Of a stretch of DNA of 64,000 nt, positions 1 through 7,364 are shown in pieces. The DNA is taken from positions 1,399,100 to 1,463,099 of the forward strand of contig NZ_CM001437.1 in assembly GCF_000243275.1 (NCBI RefSeq), written 5' to 3'. Both the position numbers and the translations under genes were made by a program. This DNA is from Myroides odoratus DSM 2801. GTDB taxonomy: Bacteria; Bacteroidota; Bacteroidia; Flavobacteriales; Flavobacteriaceae. Each line of letters opens with the position of its first letter. Position 1 is the first letter of the stretch. The notes under the pieces are model-generated. The model was not told the DNA's origin. It saw only the letters and a list, made by a program, of their open reading frames with translations, and searched no databases.

Positions 1-976
1 CTACAATGTAATCATTTAACCCATCAACCACTACGCATTTTCCTTTATCAGTACGTACAATGTTGTTGGTTGCATTATTGAAATACACCTGAGCATTTAC
101 CACCGCATTGTCTGAAATATCCTTTGGCAGTTTTTCGTATAACGATCCCCAAGTTCCTAAATCATTCCAATCAAAAGTTGCGGGTAAAACATAAACATTA
201 TTAGCTTTTTCCATCACTGCATAATCAATAGAGATATTCTCTGCTTCTGAATAATGCACGTCAATGTACGCTTTTTCCTGATCTGTATTAAACAAGTCAT
301 AACCCGCCTCAAAAAGCGCGGTCATTTCTGGTTGAAAATTCGAAAACGCATCCAATATTGCACTCACACTCCACACGAAAATTCCTGAATTCCACAGAAA
401 ATGTCTACTTTGAATAAACTTTCTTGCTGTTACATAATCTGGTTTCTCTCGGAACTGTACTACTTTTTTGATGGGTCTAGAATCCAACTTATTAAATTCA
501 ATATACCCATATCCTGTATTAGGAAAAGTAGGTAAGATTCCCAACGTCATCAACACTTGATCTCTTTCACAAACGTCAAACGTACGTTGTAAATTCGATA
601 CAAATTGAAGCTCATCTTCTATCCAGTGATCACTCGGTGCAACGACCATCACTGCATCGGGATTGAGTTTTTTAATTTTCATTGCAGCATACAAAATACA
701 CGGTGCGGTATTTCGCATGGCAGGTTCTAAAATGATATTATCGGGTTCTACTGAAGGCAATTGCTCCTGAACGATTGTTTTGTAATTCTCATGGGTTAAA
801 ATCAAGATATTCTCTTTCGGTATTAACTGAGACAATCGCATGAATGTTTTTTGAATCAGTGTTTCACCTGATCCCAACATATCGTGGAACTGTTTAGGAA
901 ATTCTGGAGTACTTACTGGCCAAAAACGCGAACCAACTCCTCCCGCCATTACAACAGCATAATAATTCGAACTCAT
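1..976 (-). CDS. manC: Mannose-1-phosphate guanylyltransferase (partial, 3' end outside window)
   Basis: The frame opens with an ATG at 976 and stays open to the window edge, giving about 325 residues without a stop. Near the N-terminus it reads VVMAGGVGSRFWP, the nucleotidyltransferase loop GGxGxRxWP that binds the nucleotide phosphates, followed by PKQF. Later motifs APSDHW and FREKPD are typical of the GMP/mannose-1-phosphate family. The enzyme makes GDP-mannose from GTP and mannose-1-phosphate in the cytoplasm, for surface polysaccharide or glycosylation. It lies 10 bp downstream of the SprT-like gene and is probably the last visible gene of that run. The C-terminal end is not seen, so an added isomerase domain cannot be excluded. 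Confidence 0.88.
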   Translation of the reverse strand, partial: MSSNYYAVVMAGGVGSRFWPVSTPEFPKQFHDMLGSGETLIQKTFMRLSQLIPKENILILTHENYKTIVQEQLPSVEPDNIILEPAMRNTAPCILYAAMKIKKLNPDAVMVVAPSDHWIEDELQFVSNLQRTFDVCERDQVLMTLGILPTFPNTGYGYIEFNKLDSRPIKKVVQFREKPDYVTARKFIQSRHFLWNSGIFVWSVSAILDAFSNFQPEMTALFEAGYDLFNTDQEKAYIDVHYSEAENISIDYAVMEKANNVYVLPATFDWNDLGTWGSLYEKLPKDISDNAVVNAQVYFNNATNNIVRTDKGKCVVVDGLNDYIV

Positions 977-986
977 ACTATTCTTC

Positions 987-1610
987 TTATTGTTTTACAA
1001 CATAATGTGTCATCATTTCAACTTCGGCGTTTGCCTTAAAGACAAATAATCGCCCTGTTGCTACTTCTAAACACTCAAATCTTTTTACACGCAATGGACC
1101 GCGTTTAAACACTTTGCCATTATAGGTTTTAAAATGGCTTCCCAAAGGAATTTCATATACAAAACAATGGTTGCTACTTTTTTCTACTTTATCGTACATG
1201 CGCATGGCAATCGACAAGCGTTCATCAGTATCGCTACTTGCCGAAGGGTTTCTAAAATGATTAGCCAAAAGAGGCAACAATCGATCTGGGAAAACCTCTG
1301 GTCTTAAAAAAGGCAACATAAGCAAGCGAAACGTTTGTTTCCACTCCACTCCATGTGGCTTGATATGACGTCCATATTTTTGAAAAGCAACCAAATGGGC
1401 AATCTCGTGAATTAAAGTCATTAAAAAGCGATAGGGATTTAAATTGGAGTTGATGGTAATTAAATGCTTGCCATCTAGTCCTCTGGTATAATCCCCATGT
1501 CGCGTTACTCTTTCATTCACTATTTTCAAATGAATGTGGTAATGCTTGATTAATTCAAAAGCTGCCTCTAAGGCTGATTCCGGTAAATAAGGCCTGAGTA
1601 TCGTAATCAA
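987..1610 (-). CDS. SprT-like zinc metalloprotease-domain protein
   Basis: 207 residues. The HEIAH motif at 68-72 gives two zinc-ligand histidines and a catalytic glutamate, and His86 in HGVEW is a likely third ligand, the arrangement of SprT/Spartan-like proteins. The C-terminal half has no cysteine zinc ribbon. In eukaryotes the family degrades DNA-protein crosslinks; the role of bacterial SprT-like proteins is poorly defined, so no substrate is assigned. It sits between the SDR gene (11 bp upstream) and manC (10 bp downstream), consistent with one transcript. Confidence 0.8.
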   Translation of the reverse strand: MITILRPYLPESALEAAFELIKHYHIHLKIVNERVTRHGDYTRGLDGKHLITINSNLNPYRFLMTLIHEIAHLVAFQKYGRHIKPHGVEWKQTFRLLMLPFLRPEVFPDRLLPLLANHFRNPSASSDTDERLSIAMRMYDKVEKSSNHCFVYEIPLGSHFKTYNGKVFKRGPLRVKRFECLEVATGRLFVFKANAEVEMMTHYVVKQ

Positions 1611-1621
1611 TCTATTTATTT

Positions 1622-2299
1622 TTAAGGCGTCGTACTAGATGCTTGTAGTACTTTACCATTAAAATATTTATTTCCTGTAAGTGCAAAATCACTTATGTAT
1701 TCTCCAATTTCTTCTGGCATCAAAGGTGCTTGATACCCTGGAAAAGCTTCTTCTAACATCTCAGTTTGAACCGCTCCTAAGGCGATTACATTAAATGCAA
1801 TGCCCATCTCTTTGTATTCTTCTGCTAACAATTCACTTAAGATGATAACTGCTCCTTTACTTGAACTATAAGCTGCCAAACCACCAAATTTCATTGTTCC
1901 TTGTACGCCGCCCATACTGCTAATAGTCACAACATGACTATTTACTACAAAATGTGGGATACACAATTGTACTAAACGCGCCAAACCAAATACATTGACT
2001 TTGTATACCCATTCGAATTCTTCTGTTGTGATTTCTTCAAAAGGTTTATTTACTAAAGCCCCTGCATTATTAATCAGAATATCAATATGCCCCCATTCCG
2101 TAGCGACATAGTCGCTTACTTTTTGAAGATCTGCTTCAACAGTAAGGTCTATTTCTAGACAGGTAACATTTTTATAGGCTGCTAATTCAGCTGCTTTTTT
2201 TCGAGAAACGGCTAAAATCTTATGTCCTCTGCTCGCTAATATTTTTGCGGTTTCTAAACCAATACCGCGGCTTGTTCCCGTAACAATTATATGTTTCAT
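1622..2299 (-). CDS. SDR family NAD(P)-dependent oxidoreductase
   Basis: 225 residues, a classical short-chain dehydrogenase. The cofactor-binding loop TGTSRGIG is at 7-14, NNAG at 77-80, a catalytic serine in ISS around 127-128, and the YxxxK pair is Tyr144/Lys148. The Rossmann fold occupies nearly the whole protein. Substrate cannot be told from sequence. An arginine follows the first glycine loop, which often goes with NADPH use, but that is only a hint. It starts 2 bp after the M28 peptidase stop, so the two are almost surely co-transcribed. Confidence 0.85.
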   Translation of the reverse strand: MKHIIVTGTSRGIGLETAKILASRGHKILAVSRKKAAELAAYKNVTCLEIDLTVEADLQKVSDYVATEWGHIDILINNAGALVNKPFEEITTEEFEWVYKVNVFGLARLVQLCIPHFVVNSHVVTISSMGGVQGTMKFGGLAAYSSSKGAVIILSELLAEEYKEMGIAFNVIALGAVQTEMLEEAFPGYQAPLMPEEIGEYISDFALTGNKYFNGKVLQASSTTP

Positions 2300-2301
2300 C
2301 T

Positions 2302-3249
2302 TTAGTTTTTCAATCTAATTTCACCAGAAGGTAAGTTAATCAATTTTTCTACGACAGGAATAAATTTTTTAGTTAGTTCTGTCATAAAGGGTACATCCAT
2401 CAAATGCGCTTCATCCTTGACATGATGATAGTATTTGAAATTCTCAAAATCAGAAGAACTGAAGGTTTGACTTGGTATAGTAAAGGCTGAATAAAAAGGA
2501 TAATTATCAGAACGCTTAAACAATTGCATTGCTTCTGCATCCTCAAATCGTCCAGCTAAATTTTCGCCTGCTATTTCATTTATTTTGGTTGCCAAATTAC
2601 TTTGATCATATCCAGTAATAAAGGTTGTGTATTCACGGGTCATTGGAACCCCTAACATCTCAAAATTCAACATCATAACGACATTTGCTTCTTCTTCTTT
2701 TAATCGATTTGCTAGGTGTGTTGAACCTAAAAGTCCTAATTCTTCCGCAGTAAAGAAACAAACTAAAACTGTGCGTTTCATTTCTTTTTTTGCTAGATTT
2801 CGCGCTAGCTCTAATACAATACTCACTCCAGAAGCATTGTCATTTGCTCCATTTGCAATAGAATCTCCTGCTACCGGTTTTTGAATGCCAATATGGTCGT
2901 AATGTGCTCCTAAGACAACAATTTCATTCTTCAGTTCGGGATCTTGGCCTGGAATAACCCCAACCACATTCCATGTGTTTTCCACTTCTACTAACTTATC
3001 TTCATAGCTCGTAAAATACGGCTTGATACCGTACGCTTGAAGTTCTTCCGCTAAATAGGTAGCGGCTTGTACATTTCCATCCTTCCCAGAATCTCTACCT
3101 AGCAATTCATCCGATGCTAAATAATTCAACGTAGTTTGAATTTTCAATGCAGAAACCTCTCTTTCCTGTTCACTTGACAGTTTAGACGATACCCCACATG
3201 AAGTAGCTACAATCGCTAATAAAAAACTAAAATATTTCACTTTAAACAT
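2302..3249 (-). CDS. M28 family peptidase, predicted lipoprotein
   Basis: 315 residues with a short signal peptide ending in the lipobox ATSC (Cys18), so it is probably anchored in the envelope. The M28 metallopeptidase ligands are visible: HYDH at 116-119, Asp137 in GANDNASG, the glutamate pair Glu169/Glu170 in TAEELG, and a late histidine near 276-282. The fourth ligand position reads NFE rather than the usual NxD, so metal binding may be slightly altered. Family members are aminopeptidases or related hydrolases, here probably acting on peptides outside the cytoplasm. A TAnnTTTG-like box (TATTTTTG) at 3262-3255 lies only 5 bp before the ATG, which would give an almost leaderless mRNA. Confidence 0.85.
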   Translation of the reverse strand: MFKVKYFSFLLAIVATSCGVSSKLSSEQEREVSALKIQTTLNYLASDELLGRDSGKDGNVQAATYLAEELQAYGIKPYFTSYEDKLVEVENTWNVVGVIPGQDPELKNEIVVLGAHYDHIGIQKPVAGDSIANGANDNASGVSIVLELARNLAKKEMKRTVLVCFFTAEELGLLGSTHLANRLKEEEANVVMMLNFEMLGVPMTREYTTFITGYDQSNLATKINEIAGENLAGRFEDAEAMQLFKRSDNYPFYSAFTIPSQTFSSSDFENFKYYHHVKDEAHLMDVPFMTELTKKFIPVVEKLINLPSGEIRLKN

Positions 3250-3319
3250 GGTATCAAAAATACAAAATACCCTTGGTATTTTACAGCCTTTTCGTAGAAA
3301 CTAATACTAAAAAAACAAA

Positions 3320-3346
3320 AAAAAGCCTGCAAAATGCAAGCTTTTT
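3320..3346 (-). terminator. Rho-independent terminator after pdhC
   Basis: Arms AAAAAGC and GCTTTTT with an inner TGC/GCA pair and one mismatch form a hairpin, followed on the minus strand by a long T-rich tract. It lies 23 bp after the pdhC stop. Confidence 0.75.
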
Positions 3347-3368
3347 ATTTCAATTCTATGTTTTTTGA

Positions 3369-4997
3369 TTACGCCAGCATCGTAACTGGGTTTTCAATAT
3401 AACTTTTTAATGTTTGTAAGAATTGTGCTCCTGTAGCACCATCTACTGTTCTGTGATCACAAGCCAATGTAACAGTCATTGTATTACCAACTACAATTTG
3501 TCCATTTTTCACTACTGGTTTTTCAACAATAGCTCCTACAGATAAAATTGCAGAGTTTGGCTGGTTGATAATTGAAGTAAACGATTGGATTCCGAACATT
3601 CCTAAGTTAGAAACTGTAAACGTACTACCATCCATTTCTGCAGGTGTAAGTTTTTTCGTTTTCGCTTTACCCGCTAATTCTTTTACTTTTGCTCCAATGT
3701 GAGTCAACGACATTTGGTCTGTAAAAGGCAATACAGGTACTACTAATCCATCTTCTACCGCTACTGCAACTCCAACATTGATGTGGTGGTTGTAAATAGT
3801 AGCATTATCAGTCCATTGTGTATTTACTTGAGGGTGTTTACGCAAGGCCATTGCACAAGCTTTAACCACCATATCATTGAACGATACTTTTGTGTCAGGT
3901 AATTCATTAATTAACTTACGAGAAGCCATAGCATTATCCATGTCAATTTCGATTGTTAAATAATAGTGAGGGGCAGTAAATTTAGATTCTGCTAAGCGAC
4001 GTGCAATTGTTTTGCGCATTTGCGAGTTCTTCACTTCTTCTGAACTTACTTCTCCAGCAGGAATAAATGGTTGTATTGCTGCTACTGTTGCTGTTGCTTG
4101 TGCAACTGGAGCTGCTGTTTGCGTAGGAGCTTGTGCCGTTGTTGGAACAAAGTTTTCAACGTCGCGTTTGATAATACGTCCGTTTTCACCTGAACCTTTT
4201 ACTTGAGCCAAGTTAATTCCTTTCTCTTCAGCTATTTTTTTAGCTAAAGGTGAAACGAATACTCTTCCTCCTGTTGCAGTTTCCGTTGCAACTGGTGCTG
4301 CTACAGATTCCGCTGCTTTTGGTGCGTCAACTGGTGTCTCAGTTGCTGTTGTAGCAACTCCACCGTTTTTCGCTCCTTCAACTAGAGCAGTAACATCAGT
4401 TCCTGCAGGCCCTAAAATAGCTAATACGCTATCAATAGGCGCTGATTCACCTTCTTGTATTCCAATGTATAATAACGTTCCTGATTCGAAAGCTTCAAAT
4501 TCCATTGTTGCTTTATCTGTCTCAATCTCCGCTAAAATATCACCTTCTTCAATTTTATCTCCTACTTTTTTAATCCAGCTAGCCACAGTTCCTTCTGTCA
4601 TCGTATCACTTAAACGCGGCATCGTGATTACTTTCACACCTGCTGGAATAGCTGGTGCTGCAGTAGTGGTTTTTTCTTCTGCTTTGGGAGCTTCAACTTC
4701 TGCTACTTTTTCAGCAGCTGGAGCCGCACCTCCGCCAATTAAAGCAGAAATATCTTCACCTTCATTTCCAATAATAGCAAGAAGCGAGTCAACTGGAGCA
4801 GCTTCTCCTTCTTGTAATCCAATGTATAACAATGTTCCTTCATAGAAAGATTCAAATTCCATTGTTGCTTTGTCTGTTTCGATTTCAGCAAGGATATCTC
4901 CTTCAGAAATCTTATCTCCAACTTTCTTTAACCAAGCTGCAACAACACCTTCTGTCATGGTGTCGCTTAAGCGTGGCATTGTAATTACTTCTGCCAT
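3369..4997 (-). CDS. pdhC: Pyruvate dehydrogenase complex E2, dihydrolipoamide acetyltransferase
   Basis: 542 residues. Two lipoyl domains come first, each with the lipoylated lysine in DKATMEFE (Lys43 and Lys162). They are joined by Ala/Pro/Thr-rich linkers, then a peripheral subunit-binding domain around 246-281 (SPLAKKIAEEKG), then the acyltransferase core with the catalytic HRTVDG at 515-520. The enzyme moves the acetyl group from lipoyl-lysine to CoA at the core of the pyruvate dehydrogenase complex. The pdhA gene ends 9 bp upstream. E1 beta and E3 are not in this window. A 2-oxoacid alternative (branched-chain) is less likely because of the pdhA pairing. Confidence 0.93.
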   Translation of the reverse strand: MAEVITMPRLSDTMTEGVVAAWLKKVGDKISEGDILAEIETDKATMEFESFYEGTLLYIGLQEGEAAPVDSLLAIIGNEGEDISALIGGGAAPAAEKVAEVEAPKAEEKTTTAAPAIPAGVKVITMPRLSDTMTEGTVASWIKKVGDKIEEGDILAEIETDKATMEFEAFESGTLLYIGIQEGESAPIDSVLAILGPAGTDVTALVEGAKNGGVATTATETPVDAPKAAESVAAPVATETATGGRVFVSPLAKKIAEEKGINLAQVKGSGENGRIIKRDVENFVPTTAQAPTQTAAPVAQATATVAAIQPFIPAGEVSSEEVKNSQMRKTIARRLAESKFTAPHYYLTIEIDMDNAMASRKLINELPDTKVSFNDMVVKACAMALRKHPQVNTQWTDNATIYNHHINVGVAVAVEDGLVVPVLPFTDQMSLTHIGAKVKELAGKAKTKKLTPAEMDGSTFTVSNLGMFGIQSFTSIINQPNSAILSVGAIVEKPVVKNGQIVVGNTMTVTLACDHRTVDGATGAQFLQTLKSYIENPVTMLA

Positions 4998-5006
4998 ATT
5001 ATTTTA

Positions 5007-6005
5007 TTATAATCTATGAGGTAAAAAAGGATAATTCTCTTGATCGTATACTACGTCGTACATTACGTTCAACTCAGGGAACGGAGACTCTTCAGCGAAC
5101 TTCTCACATTCAACTACTAAGTCTTTCACACGTTGATCCATAGCCTCGATTTCGCTTTCTGTAGCGTAACCATTTGCTTTAATCACATCTAAAACTTGCG
5201 TAATTGGATCTATTTTTTTGTATTCTTCAACCTCTTCTTTTGAACGGTAATTTTGTGCATCCGACATCGAGTGACCTCTGTATCGGTATGTTTTCATTTC
5301 TAGTAAAGTAGGTCCATCTCCACGACGCGCTCTTTCGATTGCTTCGTACATAGCTTCTGCTACTTTTACTGGGTTCATTCCGTCTACTGGTCCACTAGGC
5401 ATTTCATATCCCAATCCCAATTTCCAGATTTCCGAGTGATTTGCTGTACGCTCAACAGAAGTTCCCATTGCATATCCATTATTTTCAATAATAAATACAA
5501 CTGGTAATTTCCAGTTCATTGCCATATTGAAAGTCTCATGCAATGATCCTTGACGCGCTGCACCATCACCGAAGTAGCACATGGTTACTGCTTTTCTATC
5601 AAAATATTTATCTGCGAATGCTAATCCAGCTCCCAAAGGAATTTGTCCACCTACAATACCGTGTCCACCATAGAAGTTATGCTCTTTAGAAAAGATGTGC
5701 ATCGATCCTCCCAAACCTTGAGAAGTACCTGTTCCTTTTCCTAATAACTCTGCCATGATTCTTCTTGGGTCAACACCCAATCCGATTGGTTGTACGTGAT
5801 TTCTGTATGCTGTAATCATTTTGTCTTTTGACAAATCCATTGCGTGTAAAGCTCCAGCCAAAACAGCTTCTTGCCCATTATACAAGTGTAAGAATCCTCT
5901 TACTTTTTGTTGAATATATAAAGCGGCAAGTTTATCTTCAAACTTTCTCCAAAATAGCATGTCTTCATACCACTTTAGATAAACTTCTTTTGTAATTTCT
6001 TTCAT
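5007..6005 (-). CDS. pdhA: Pyruvate dehydrogenase E1 component, alpha subunit
   Basis: 332 residues, the usual size for a separate E1 alpha chain. The thiamine diphosphate motif begins GDG at 146-148 and ends NN at 175-176. The conserved loop YRYRGHSMSDA near residue 245 corresponds to the TPP-stabilising region. With an E1 beta chain encoded elsewhere it decarboxylates pyruvate and loads the acetyl group onto E2. It is the first gene of a pdhA-pdhC unit, with a leader of about 70 nt after the predicted promoter. Confidence 0.93.
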   Translation of the reverse strand: MKEITKEVYLKWYEDMLFWRKFEDKLAALYIQQKVRGFLHLYNGQEAVLAGALHAMDLSKDKMITAYRNHVQPIGLGVDPRRIMAELLGKGTGTSQGLGGSMHIFSKEHNFYGGHGIVGGQIPLGAGLAFADKYFDRKAVTMCYFGDGAARQGSLHETFNMAMNWKLPVVFIIENNGYAMGTSVERTANHSEIWKLGLGYEMPSGPVDGMNPVKVAEAMYEAIERARRGDGPTLLEMKTYRYRGHSMSDAQNYRSKEEVEEYKKIDPITQVLDVIKANGYATESEIEAMDQRVKDLVVECEKFAEESPFPELNVMYDVVYDQENYPFLPHRL

Positions 6006-6081
6006 ATGACTTTACTTTTCATGAGTAGATCAGCTACTCTAAATACAGACTTTGCTAAATACCCACTATACTGTGGAAAGG

Positions 6082-6089
6082 CAAAAATA
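6082..6089 (-). promoter_or_regulatory. pdhA: Predicted pdhA promoter, -7 box
   Basis: The minus strand reads TATTTTTG, matching the Bacteroidota -7 consensus TAnnTTTG. No clear TTG -33 element is seen at the expected distance. In the leader, GAGTAG/CTACTC (6023-6039) can form a small hairpin. Confidence 0.5.
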
Positions 6090-6389
6090 GCACATCTACT
6101 TTAGATTGAAAAATTTATTTGAAGTATTTTAAATTACAGTTATTATTCTTTATATTTTTTAAGAAAATATTTAATTTTAGCTAAACATATCCCCTTAACA
6201 CTACTACAAATATAGCCTCACAATCTCCTTTTCATCCAATTATTCACAGTCCTTTCCTCTTTTTTATACGAAAGAAGTAGTTCTAATTTACTTGTACTTT
6301 CTATTCCTAAAATTCACCGTAATTTCTCCCTAGAATTAAACCCAAAATTCTTTCTTATCTCCCAGTCAAAAGGTTCTCTTTCTTCCAAA

Positions 6390-6637
6390 AAATAAGCCCT
6401 TCTAGAGAATTTCTCTTCAAAGGGCTCGATTCACGCTTAAAATAAAATATAAATTAGGTCATTACTTTCTTTTTATACGAATATAAACCGGGTGGTAACA
6501 ACGACTATCCTAATTTTGGCTTTATTGTAAGGTCAGATGAAATGCACTATCGCTCACATTTAGCTTTGCTATTTTTGTATTTCCTTACACTTACACCTAT
6601 ACACGTTGTGTTGCGTAGTTCTTTCATTTTGCTAGAA
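6390..6637 (-). ncRNA. Candidate small RNA or orphan transcript
   Basis: A minus-strand TAGATTTG box at 6650-6643 with a TTG 15 bp upstream, and a strong terminator at 6426-6395, would delimit a transcript of about 245 nt. The only frame of note in it is 26 codons long beginning at an ATG near 6625, with no known family. It does not resemble tmRNA, RNase P RNA or SRP RNA by the motifs I know. This is an inference from its two ends only. Confidence 0.25.
6395..6426 (-). terminator. Rho-independent terminator, orphan
   Basis: AGCCCTT/AAGGGCT with an inner AGAGAA/TTCTCT stem is followed on the minus strand by ATTTTTT. No minus-strand gene lies directly upstream, which implies an unannotated transcript or read-through from the rpoBC operon. 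Confidence 0.65.
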
Positions 6638-7008
6638 CAAAACAAATCTATTTCGGTGGTAATTCCAATAAAATTGGATTAAGCTATAGTTAACCTATAT
6701 CAATTTTAGGTTATGAAATACATGCCACATCACATTCAACAAGTGGATTTGATTCTCCTATACTTTCAGACCAACTCCCTAATTTTAAACAAACAATGCA
6801 ATACAATCCTCCCCTCAGGAATATAAACCTCACATTTAGCATAAAAACGGCCGCTACAGCGGTAAAAAGACAATTAAAGCGTCATCCAAACATCTTTAAT
6901 GTTGAGATAACATTTCACCTTTTTACAAATACATGCAACGAAAACATCAAGAAATTGTAAACCATCATTTTTGTCAAACGCCGTCATTACTCAGTAAACA
7001 TAAAAAAA

Positions 7009-7032
7009 AGCCTCGCACTTTCGTGCGAGGCT
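7009..7032 (-). terminator. Terminator of the rpoBC-DUF3467 operon
   Basis: A perfect 10-bp stem AGCCTCGCAC/GTGCGAGGCT with a four-base loop is followed by a run of eight T on the minus strand. It ends the large expression operon 18 bp after the DUF3467 stop. Confidence 0.92.
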
Positions 7033-7049
7033 TTTCTATATAGCGCTAA

Positions 7050-7361
7050 TTAAGCTTCTCCTTTGGGGCCAAAATTAATTGGTGGCATTGAATTATTACT
7101 AGCTTCATAATCTCTAATCTCACCATTTGACTGTTCAAACCTATTGATATTATCTTCTAGAGCTCGTAAAAGTCTTTTTGCATGTTGTGGAGTTAAGATG
7201 ATTCTCGACTTCACTTTTGCTTTTGGCACACCTGGCATAATGTTAACAAAATCGACAACAAATTCAGTATTTGAATGATTGATTATTGCCAGATTTGAAT
7301 AGGTTCCTTCTGCCGTTACTTCATCCAACTCAATGTTGAAATTATTTTGTTCTTCAGCCAT
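7050..7361 (-). CDS. DUF3467 domain-containing protein
   Basis: 103 residues, soluble and acidic, with no signal peptide. The central part (IINHSNTEFVVDF, RIILTPQHAKRLLRAL) matches DUF3467, a small family of unknown function common in Bacteroidota. It begins 3 bp after the rpoC stop and precedes the operon terminator, so it is made with RNA polymerase. That position suggests a link to transcription or ribosome supply, but this is only inference from context. Confidence 0.85.
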   Translation of the reverse strand: MAEEQNNFNIELDEVTAEGTYSNLAIINHSNTEFVVDFVNIMPGVPKAKVKSRIILTPQHAKRLLRALEDNINRFEQSNGEIRDYEASNNSMPPINFGPKGEA

Positions 7362-7364
7362 GGT

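Larger units (their letters stand above)
6006..7049. other. Gene-poor intergenic region, 1.04 kb
   Basis: No convincing protein gene was found on either strand. It holds the pdhA promoter, a minus-strand terminator, a possible minus-strand promoter for a short RNA, and the terminator of the rpoBC operon. Two plus-strand open stretches, 6482-6682 (no start codon) and 6796-6960 (54 codons from an ATG), have no recognisable family and are probably chance or decayed sequence. Confidence 0.5.

Noticed and set aside
6482..6682. Plus-strand frame of 67 codons resembling a formylglycine-type C-terminus
   Set aside because: No start codon, no family that I can support; resemblance is limited to a few residues.
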